Source of the DNA: a bacterium | Lineage (GTDB): Bacteria; RBG-13-66-14 | DNA length: 64,000 nucleotides | Assembly: GCA_035528375.1 (NCBI GenBank) | Contig: DATKYS010000072.1 | Location: 1-64,000, forward strand | Direction: 5' to 3' | Shown here: positions 58,403 through 64,000 of the stretch, piece after piece | How positions within the stretch are numbered: position 1 is the stretch's first letter | How the letters are laid out: each line of letters opens with the position of its first letter | Program-made: the position numbers and the translations under genes | The notes under the pieces: model-generated | What the model saw: the letters and a program-made list of their open reading frames with translations, nothing else | Told to the model about the DNA's origin: nothing | Database searches by the model: none

Positions 58403-58570
58403 ATGTAGGGCGGCCCCGTACGACGAGTCCTCTGCGGGCCGCCGCATGGATTTCCCTCTCCCCGTGGGAGAGGGCCGGGGTGAGGGCTTCCGCTGGTCCC
58501 CTACCCCCTCTGGGGGGAGGGTCAGGGTGAGGGGTAAAAAAACGGGCGGGTGTGGACACCCGCCCCTACG
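58403..58570. repeat. intergenic cluster of REP-like hairpins (cluster 6)
   Basis: GTAGGGCGGCCCC...GGGCCGCC with a 13-nt loop insertion GTACGACGAGTCC (58405-58444), CCTCTCCCC/GGGAGAGG (58455-58474), CCCCCTC/GGGGGGAGGG (58504-58520) and CGGGCGGGTGT/ACACCCGCCCCTACG (58543-58570). The last ends inside the flavodoxin pseudogene. Confidence 0.78.
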
Positions 58571-58772
58571 TCACCTGCCGGTACTCACCCTCACCCGGCG
58601 AACCGAGGATGACGCCCCCCGATTCCAGAAAATCGTCCTGGACGATGGCGGATACGTCCTTCAACACACAGGCGACTTCCTCGACCTCGCGCACGCCCTC
58701 GGCCACGGCCTCGGCCAGGGCCCGGGTGTTTCCGGACTTCTAGAAATAGCCCACCGGAACCTGTATTTTCAC
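58566..58772 (-). pseudogene. truncated flavodoxin pseudogene
   Basis: Read on the minus strand from a GTG that overlaps the PAP2 stop as GTGA, the frame gives a flavodoxin N-terminus: VPVGYF, stop, KSGNTRALAEAVAEGV, VLKDVS, then GGVILGSP, where the FMN-binding loop normally continues with TYYG. A TAG (58740-58742) replaces the Ser/Tyr codon of the YSKSGNT motif, and the rest of the protein is gone: the frame runs into the GTAG of a REP-like hairpin. So the gene is broken twice. It was once the last gene of the DUF169-GT9-PAP2 operon. Confidence 0.7.
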
Positions 58773-59347
58773 TCCTTCTTCCTCTGCGTCTTAATCAGTT
58801 TTTCAATCCAGCCGGTCAAGAACCAGCAGCCGAGGGCGACCAGGCTCCCCCAGACCATCCCGGCCAGAACGTCCGTGGGCCAGTGCACCCCGAGGTACAC
58901 ACGGCTCAAGCCCACCAGGAGGGCCAGGGGGTAGGCGCCCCAGGCCAGCCTCTTATCACCTAATGTGGCCACCAGGGCCCAGGCGAAGAGGTTCGCCGCG
59001 TGGAGACTGGGCAGGGAGCCCACGTTCGCCGCGTGGACCACCCAGCCAAAACTCCCGGCGGGCAGGGCGTAGCAGGGTCGCATACGAGCGAAGAATGGCT
59101 TTAAAACGCGGTAGCCGATGAGATCGGAGAGTCCCACGGCCAGGATGAGGGCCGCGATCACGCGCAGGGCCCCCCACCTTTTTGTGTAGAGGAACCAGGC
59201 GCAGACGACGAGCCCCAGGGCGATGCCGAACCACCGGTTCGTCACAACGGTGAAGAGCCCGTCGAGGAATGGGTTCCCCGCCGAGTTGAGCGCCCGGAAG
59301 AGGGCCAGGTCGAATCGGTCGTAATAAGCGGTGAGCTTTTCCAGCAT
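58769..59347 (-). CDS. PAP2-family phosphatase
   Basis: A 192-residue membrane phosphatase with the three PAP2 motifs: KPFFARMRP, PSLHA (usual PSGH) and SRVYLGVHWPTDVLAG with the catalytic His. Six helices are likely. Members dephosphorylate undecaprenyl diphosphate, phosphatidylglycerol phosphate or lipid A. Next to a heptosyltransferase-like gene, a lipid-carrier or LPS role is plausible. 18 nt behind the GT9 gene; its stop overlaps the pseudogene start. Confidence 0.88.
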   Translation of the reverse strand: MLEKLTAYYDRFDLALFRALNSAGNPFLDGLFTVVTNRWFGIALGLVVCAWFLYTKRWGALRVIAALILAVGLSDLIGYRVLKPFFARMRPCYALPAGSFGWVVHAANVGSLPSLHAANLFAWALVATLGDKRLAWGAYPLALLVGLSRVYLGVHWPTDVLAGMVWGSLVALGCWFLTGWIEKLIKTQRKKE

Positions 59348-59365
59348 GGGCCGAACGACCGTTCT

Positions 59366-60361
59366 TTATGCGCCGATGAGCGTCCAGCAGGCTTCCATGA
59401 CGTTCTCGACGATAATCTCGGCGAGGCAGGCCAGGTCCCGGCGGCGGGGGCAACGCTCCAGGCCGTTCTTGGTGCAGGGTCGGCAATCCATCTCCCGCTC
59501 CAGGACCCGCACGTGCGCCCCGCGGGGAAAGTAGCCGAGTTGGCGGGTCGTCGGGCCGAAGAGGGCTACGGTGGGCGTCCCCACGGCCGTCGCCAGGTGC
59601 GTGAGCCCGGTATCGTTGCCCACGACGGCGGCGCAGCGTTGGAGTAAGGCGGCCGTATCCGTAAGCTCCCGCCGACCTGCGAACGACACGGCCCCGGGGC
59701 CGATCTCCGCGGCGATGGAGTCGCAGAGCCCGGCGTCGTCGGGGCCGCCGAAGAGGAGGCAGGTCCCGCCGAATCTTTTCGTCAACCGGCTCCCCAACTC
59801 GGCGAAGTGCGGCCAGCTTTTGTTCCAGGAGCTGGCCACCGGTATCAGCCCCCACAGGGGAGGGGTGATTTCCGCCAGCGGGGTGTCGGCTATATGCAGA
59901 GATTCTCCCGGCGGGTGAACGTCCGGCGGGTCGCCGTCGTCGGTCAGCCCCAGCCTGGCCCCGACCTCGATGCACACCGCGGGCTGGTCGCCCCGGTTCT
60001 TTAACAAATCCAGCTTGAAGACGATCAAAAGCCAGCGCCGCAGCGTCGCCTTGTGAATCCGAAGAACCCTGCCCGGTCGCGCCATCCGGGCCAGGGGAAT
60101 CGAGCGCAGGTTCTTGTGCAAATCGAAGACGGCGTCGTAGCGTTCCCCGCGCAGCCGCCGACCGGTTTCCAACAGGGGCGCCGATTCATCGAAGCGGAGA
60201 ACGCGGTCCACGGCGGGATGCGACGCGATGAGCCCGGCGTAGAGCGCCTTCGTCAGGAAGTGAACCTCGGCCTCGGGGAACCGCCGACGCAGGGCGCGCA
60301 GGAACGGCGTCGTCAGAATCACGTCGCCCATGGAGGACAGGCGGATGACCAGAAACTTCAT
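59366..60361 (-). CDS. glycosyltransferase family 9 (heptosyltransferase-like)
   Basis: A 331-residue GT9 enzyme: IRLSSMGDVILTTPFLRALRR at the start, DLHKNLRS, and VGNDTGLTHLATAVGTP, ALFGPT in the donor domain. A C-terminal Cys cluster (DCRPCTKNGLERCP..DLAC) is common in the family. It would add heptose or a similar sugar to an LPS-core-like lipid, which supports an outer membrane. ATG at 60361 overlaps the DUF169 stop (ATGA); the frame upstream is not coding. Confidence 0.9.
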   Translation of the reverse strand: MKFLVIRLSSMGDVILTTPFLRALRRRFPEAEVHFLTKALYAGLIASHPAVDRVLRFDESAPLLETGRRLRGERYDAVFDLHKNLRSIPLARMARPGRVLRIHKATLRRWLLIVFKLDLLKNRGDQPAVCIEVGARLGLTDDGDPPDVHPPGESLHIADTPLAEITPPLWGLIPVASSWNKSWPHFAELGSRLTKRFGGTCLLFGGPDDAGLCDSIAAEIGPGAVSFAGRRELTDTAALLQRCAAVVGNDTGLTHLATAVGTPTVALFGPTTRQLGYFPRGAHVRVLEREMDCRPCTKNGLERCPRRRDLACLAEIIVENVMEACWTLIGA

Positions 60362-61161
60362 CTCTTCCGTTTCCGCAGGGCGGTCAGTTTCCGCCAGGTG
60401 GTCCGCTCCAGGAAGCTCCCCGGGACGTCGCGGTCCATTTCCCAAAACATCCGCCAGGGAACGGAGAAGGTCAGGTAGCGGTCGCCTATCAGGGCGTTGA
60501 CGCACAACCTCGCGGAGAGGTCCGTCAGGCCGACGACGGCCCGCGGCGTTTCCCGCTCCGCCTCGCGGTAGACGTGGATGCCTATCTGGTGACAGCCGGC
60601 GCCCATCGGAATGATTACGTTGTCCGCGGTCCCCCGGCCGTAGTTGGCCAGAACGACCAGGGCGGAGAGCTGGTCCGGGTCGGCCAGGACGGTCACGGAT
60701 AGTGGCTCGTCGTCCGGCTGGACGGTGGAGAGCGGCCGGAGGACCACGTACCTTTGAAAAATCTCTACGGCCGGCAGCTCCTTGACGAAGAGCTTCACCA
60801 GCTCTGGGTTTTTGAGGTAACGCTCGCCGTCGAGGAAGTCATCGCTCATCCCGGCTTCCGACAGGCCCAACTCCTTCAAATGGGGGCGGTTGCCGGTGGA
60901 GAGGAAGCGGTAGAAACCCTCCTCGCCGCCGGGCATGTGTGAAACGCCTTTTGCGAATCCCAGGCCGATGAGCCCGCCCCGGCAGGACACCGTGTCACTT
61001 TCCAGGGCGACCGTTTCCCCCCGGGCCGCGTCCACCAGATAGCGCATCACGCAGGCCCTGCCTTTACTCGGCGTCCGGGCTCCGGGGGGCGCCTCGTCGG
61101 CGAGGGATAGCGCCACCGGCTGGTATTCCAACCCGAGCGCCCGGGCGAGCACGCTGTCCAT
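60358..61161 (-). CDS. DUF169 family protein
   Basis: A 267-residue protein with the DUF169 pattern: N-terminal YQPVALSLADEAP, GRACVMRYL, DTVSCRGGLIGLGF, VVLRPLS, PDQLSALVVLANYG and MGAGCHQIG. The three Cys positions are typical. In other species DUF169 proteins are found near C1 or anaerobic enzymes, but the function is not established. GGAGG precedes the ATG. First gene of the GT9-PAP2 operon. Confidence 0.85.
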   Translation of the reverse strand: MDSVLARALGLEYQPVALSLADEAPPGARTPSKGRACVMRYLVDAARGETVALESDTVSCRGGLIGLGFAKGVSHMPGGEEGFYRFLSTGNRPHLKELGLSEAGMSDDFLDGERYLKNPELVKLFVKELPAVEIFQRYVVLRPLSTVQPDDEPLSVTVLADPDQLSALVVLANYGRGTADNVIIPMGAGCHQIGIHVYREAERETPRAVVGLTDLSARLCVNALIGDRYLTFSVPWRMFWEMDRDVPGSFLERTTWRKLTALRKRKR

Positions 61162-61479
61162 ACCGTTTTACCTCCACCCTGAACGCGCACGGGGAAATAC
61201 AGACGAACATCAGTAAGAGGTTGGTAAGACCGATGTGGTAAAAAACTCCAAAATCCATTAGTTGCCCATGTCCAAGCCGAAGGGCTGAGCGACGAAGGAC
61301 GGTTAAAGGGTGCCGTAATCCCGCAGGGCGTAGATGGGAACGTAGGCTAGCCAGCGCAGAGCCATCAGCGGCAATCACAAGCCGTTGAGACGCTCGAGGG
61401 CCTCCCCGTTCCTGGCGACACCCCGGGGGTCGAACACGGCGCGGAACAAAAGGGCGACGGCGGCGGGGTGGCGCATCGT
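61162..61479. other. 318-base gap with possible gene remnants
   Basis: No complete gene. On the minus strand two short frames look protein-like: 61375-61476 (33 codons, ending FDPRGVARNGEALERLNGL) and 61303-61365 (20 codons, MALRWLAYVPIYALRDYGTL). They could be pieces of a decayed gene, but neither is recognised. No REP-like hairpin is seen. Confidence 0.3.
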
Positions 61480-62223
61480 TCAGCGGGCCGGACCGTCTTC
61501 ACCGGCTCGACCGGTGGTCTCACCCTTCAGCTTGACCAGCTCCTCCATCAGGTCCGTCTGGACCTCCTGGATTTCCAGGAGGCGCTGCCACTGGTGGTGG
61601 ATGATGTGGTCCAGCCGCTCGCCCAGGGAGCGAATCTCTATCTCGCTCTTGAGGTTGACCTCGTAGTCGCGCTGGGAGTGCAGTCGGTCCTTGGCGGCCT
61701 GGCGGTTCTGGCTCATCATGATTATCGGCGCCTGGATGGCCGCCAGGCAGGAGAGCACCAGGTTCAACAGGATGAAGGGGTAGGGATCGAAGGGGCGACT
61801 CATGAGCAGAAAGGCGTTCAGACCGATCCACCCCAGGAGAATCGTGAAGAAGATGATGATGAACCGCCAACTCCCGCCGAAGGAGGCGATTTTGTCCGCC
61901 GTCCGCTGGCCCAGGGTCAGCCTGCCCTCGAACTCCTCGTTGACGTCCTTGCTCAGGAGCTCCTGGTGGCTCAGGCTGCGCACGACGTTGGCCTCGAGGT
62001 CGGTGAGCTCGCCGAGGTCGCTCTGGATCAGGCGCTCCACGTAGAGCGCCCGGTAGCGGTTGAGGTCGTCGTTGCAGATGGGCTGGGACGGGTCCCAGTC
62101 GGGATGGTCTTTTTTAATGAGCTCCACCAGGCTGGGGCGCACCGCCTCCCCGGGCACCAACTCGGCGGCGGGAAGCCGTCGGCCGCAGACGGGGCAGACG
62201 TCGTCCGGTTTCACGGCGGGCAT
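61480..62223 (-). CDS. DUF1003 membrane protein with N-terminal zinc-ribbon-like part
   Basis: A 247-residue protein. An N-terminal CPVCGRRL motif starts a small metal-binding region. The DUF1003 core has two TM helices and a helical tail: RTADKIASFGGSWRFIII, LGWIGLNAFLL, FDPYPFILLNLVLSCLAAIQAPIIMMSQNRQ, KDRLHSQRDYEVNLKSE. DUF1003 proteins are cyclic-nucleotide or transport-linked in a few cases, otherwise unknown. It begins 15 nt after the DUF4159 gene ends. Confidence 0.85.
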   Translation of the reverse strand: MPAVKPDDVCPVCGRRLPAAELVPGEAVRPSLVELIKKDHPDWDPSQPICNDDLNRYRALYVERLIQSDLGELTDLEANVVRSLSHQELLSKDVNEEFEGRLTLGQRTADKIASFGGSWRFIIIFFTILLGWIGLNAFLLMSRPFDPYPFILLNLVLSCLAAIQAPIIMMSQNRQAAKDRLHSQRDYEVNLKSEIEIRSLGERLDHIIHHQWQRLLEIQEVQTDLMEELVKLKGETTGRAGEDGPAR

Positions 62224-62238
62224 GGCTTATCCTCCGTC

Positions 62239-62898
62239 TCAGTGGGTCAGGGCGTAGATGATGATGTTGACGCCCATCTCGAGGGCCGCCTCGCGGATTT
62301 CCCAGGGGTCCTTGTGCACCTCGGGGTCCTCCCAGCCGTCGCCCAGATCGCACTCGTGGGTGTAGAAGAGGACGAGCCGGCCGTTCCGAAAGATTCCGTA
62401 GCCCTGGGGCGGCTCGCCGTCGTGCTCGTGGACCTTGGGCAGACCTTCAACGAAATCGAAGAAGCAGTGGTAGATGGGGTGGTCGAAGGGGAGCAGGACG
62501 AGCTCCTCGTCGGGGTACAGGCGAAGAATCTCCCGGCGGATGTAGGGGTCCAGTCCGTAGTTGTCGTCTATGTGGAGAAAGCCGCCTCCGTCCAGGTAGC
62601 GGCGGAGCTGCTCCAGCTCCAGAGGGGTGAAGCTGACGTTGCCGTGGCCGGTGAGGTAAAGGTAGGGGTAGTCGAAGAGCTCGGGGGTCGCCGGCTCCAC
62701 CACGACCTCGTCGGGGGCGACCTCCAGCCCCGTCGAATCGTGGAGGAATTTCAACAGGTTGGGCAGGGAGCTGGGGTCGGAGTACCAGTCTCCGCCGCCG
62801 CCGTAGTGCAGCCGGGCGATGGTGAAGACCGCCGGGGGCTCGGCCGCCTGGACCGTCGCCGCGAAGAGGAGCAGAATGTAAAATGCCGCCTTTCTCAT
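62239..62898 (-). CDS. DUF4159 protein, secreted
   Basis: A 219-residue protein with a signal peptide (ILLLFAATVQA). The mature part is a DUF4159 domain: FTIARLHYGGGGDWYSDPSSLPNLL, YPYLYLTGHGNVSF, RYLDGGGFLHIDDNYGLD, FDHPIYHCFF and FRNGRLVLFYTHECDLGDGW. Members are usually found near MoxR/VWA or BatA-type operons; none is here. Start at 62898; a TATAAT lies just upstream. Followed by DUF1003. Confidence 0.85.
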   Translation of the reverse strand: MRKAAFYILLLFAATVQAAEPPAVFTIARLHYGGGGDWYSDPSSLPNLLKFLHDSTGLEVAPDEVVVEPATPELFDYPYLYLTGHGNVSFTPLELEQLRRYLDGGGFLHIDDNYGLDPYIRREILRLYPDEELVLLPFDHPIYHCFFDFVEGLPKVHEHDGEPPQGYGIFRNGRLVLFYTHECDLGDGWEDPEVHKDPWEIREAALEMGVNIIIYALTH

Positions 62899-62907
62899 CC
62901 GGGGGGA

Positions 62908-62913
62908 ATTATA
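62908..62913 (-). promoter_or_regulatory. -10 element upstream of the DUF4159 gene
   Basis: A perfect TATAAT 9 nt before the ATG, with no clear -35. If used, the message is almost leaderless. Confidence 0.35.
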
Positions 62914-63025
62914 CCCGAAGACCGGGGAAAATTTCGCGAATCCCGCCGTGGGCGGCCAGGCTTTACAAAGGTACCGCATTGTGATAGTTTTAGCCGGTCC
63001 ACTGCCATCTTTCCAAGGAGCATCC

Positions 63026-64000
63026 ATGTTGCGGTGTCTGTTTCTGGCGGCGTCTCTCGTTTTTCTATTCACGGGCTGCGGTGGACCCAGCCTGTCCGGC
63101 GCGGCGGCCGACCTGGAGGACAAGGGCAACGCCCCGGAAGTGCGCCTGGCGGCGGTGGACGACCTCATCGCCACCGGCGACGCGGAGGCGGTAGCCCATC
63201 TGCACCGCGTTCTGGAGGACGAGGGAGAGGACCCGCGGATCCGGGCCAAAGCCGCGGGCGGGCTCGGCTCCTTCCAGAATCCCGACTCGGTTGATATTCT
63301 GGTCAAGGCTCTCGACGATCCCGACCCCGAGGTGCGCCGCCAGGCGGGACGCAGCCTGGTTCAGTTCGGCGAGCGGGCGGTGCAGCCGCTGATCCGCACC
63401 CTCGGCTTCACGCCCGAGGAATTGGATGACACGGAGCTCTACAACGCGGCCGAGGAGAGGCGCATCGCCGCCAGCCGCGCCCTGGTGGCCATCGGCGAGC
63501 CGTCCGTCGGCCCCCTGAACGCCGCCCTCGCCGAGTACGAGCGGGAGAGCTTCTACAAGGCCATGCTCGCCTTCGCCAACCCGAAGATGCCCCTTTACAA
63601 AGAGGTTACCGCCGCCATTCAGGGATACACACCCAATCCCGCCGAGGACTTCGCCGACACGAAGATAGACGGCGTGGGGCGCTTTTTGAACCGCATCGGC
63701 AACGAGAACGCCATCCCGCGCAAGTACATCACCCTGAGCCTCCAGTCGCTCCAGAAGCCGCCCCCCACGTACCTGGAGACCCTTCGTGCCGATTCCGCCT
63801 CGAACACGGCGCTGGAAGTCACCCAACGGGTGTTCGGGCAGCTCAAGATGAACGCCATCAACGCCCTCATCACCAAGCGCGAGAGCGAGGACAGGGCCCT
63901 GCAGGTGATGTGCACCCACTATCTGGGCTACCTGGGCCTCACCGAGGCCACCACGGCCCTGGTGGACATCCTCGCCGACACCACCGAGTACGCCGGGCAG
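63026..64000 (+). CDS. HEAT-repeat lipoprotein (cut by the window edge)
   Basis: 325 codons are present and the frame is still open at the edge. Lipoprotein signal (VFLFTGCGG), then HEAT-type repeats: VRLAAVDDLIATGDAEAVAHLHRVL, IRAKAAGGLGSFQNPDSVDILVKAL, VRRQAGRSLVQFGERAVQPLIRTL and IAASRALVAIGEPSVGPLNAAL. HEAT lipoproteins are common scaffolds in the periplasm of such bacteria; partners are unknown. AAGGAG precedes the ATG. Divergent from DUF4159. Confidence 0.85.
   Translation, partial: MLRCLFLAASLVFLFTGCGGPSLSGAAADLEDKGNAPEVRLAAVDDLIATGDAEAVAHLHRVLEDEGEDPRIRAKAAGGLGSFQNPDSVDILVKALDDPDPEVRRQAGRSLVQFGERAVQPLIRTLGFTPEELDDTELYNAAEERRIAASRALVAIGEPSVGPLNAALAEYERESFYKAMLAFANPKMPLYKEVTAAIQGYTPNPAEDFADTKIDGVGRFLNRIGNENAIPRKYITLSLQSLQKPPPTYLETLRADSASNTALEVTQRVFGQLKMNAINALITKRESEDRALQVMCTHYLGYLGLTEATTALVDILADTTEYAGQ

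Noticed and set aside
7230-58570. CRISPR array
   Set aside because: Repeats are palindromic, of several families and irregularly spaced, with no constant spacers and no cas genes.
1-64000. Prophage, insertion sequence, integron or rRNA operon
   Set aside because: No transposase, integrase, phage structural gene, attC site or rRNA sequence was seen on either strand.

Overview
The window is 64 kb of dense, GC-rich bacterial chromosome in which genes abut or overlap (ATGA, TTGA and TGATG junctions are common). It suggests a Gram-negative-type (diderm) heterotroph. There are several lipoproteins with clear lipoboxes, beta-barrel-like secreted proteins, a GT9 heptosyltransferase-like enzyme, an RseP protease and a CsgG-like protein. 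MurE keeps the Arg expected of a meso-diaminopimelate ligase. Formate-tetrahydrofolate ligase and butyrate kinase point to a fermentative or C1-linked metabolism. I see no rRNA, tRNA, CRISPR array, prophage or transposase gene. The style (GC-rich, many unknown secreted proteins, TPR-glycosyltransferases) resembles metagenome-derived candidate phyla such as Coatesbacteria. That placement is a guess, not something the sequence shows.

Layout. 18-7145 (minus) is one long run: murE, a nucleotidyltransferase, der, plsY, a MerR-like regulator, a PtsN-like EIIA, a lone PilB/GspE ATPase and a heme lipoprotein. 7624-11174 (plus) holds dCMP deaminase, a leucine-dehydrogenase-like protein that has lost both active-site lysines, enolase and a lipoprotein. 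11705-16161 (minus) is a surface-polysaccharide set: FemAB-like transferase, polysaccharide-deacetylase-like protein and a glycosyltransferase-TPR fusion; thpR follows on the plus strand. 17113-23388 (minus) is a six-gene operon from a lipoprotein through cinA, a NicO transporter, a second glycosyltransferase-TPR fusion and a two-TM protein to fabG. 23498-31571 (plus) is an eight-gene run: metG, an ICMT-like membrane protein, a ketol-acid-reductoisomerase-like protein with altered active site, two tandem polyprenol/phytol-kinase-like proteins, a metallophosphoesterase, a CoA-binding protein and a membrane-anchored PqqD-radical SAM-SPASM protein.

31623-41514 carries small secreted proteins, a class V aminotransferase, a PgiPmi-type isomerase, buk, yajC, fhs and a methyltransferase. 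41619-44588 is a three-gene operon of unknown function. 44683-46442 is an MntA-HepT module overlapping an orphan ABC ATPase gene. 48507-51100 is visibly more AT-rich and encodes a CsgG-like protein and a lipoprotein of seven repeats. 51959-56143 (minus) is the classic uppS-cdsA-dxr-rseP envelope/isoprenoid operon. 57031-64000 holds a cyclic-2,3-diphosphoglycerate-synthase-like GTPase, a DUF169-GT9-PAP2 operon whose last gene, a flavodoxin, is broken, then DUF1003, DUF4159 and a HEAT lipoprotein cut by the window edge.

Promoters are easy to read: TTGnnn, a 16-18 nt spacer (mostly 17), TAnnnT, sometimes with an extended -10. Six large intergenic clusters are filled with GC-rich hairpins that start with GTAG, the hallmark of REP elements. 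The strongest leads are the REP-like clusters and the gene they appear to have truncated; the two branched-chain-amino-acid-enzyme look-alikes with altered catalytic residues; the possible polyprenol-phosphate operon; the membrane-anchored radical SAM protein; and the unknown operon at 41619-44588.
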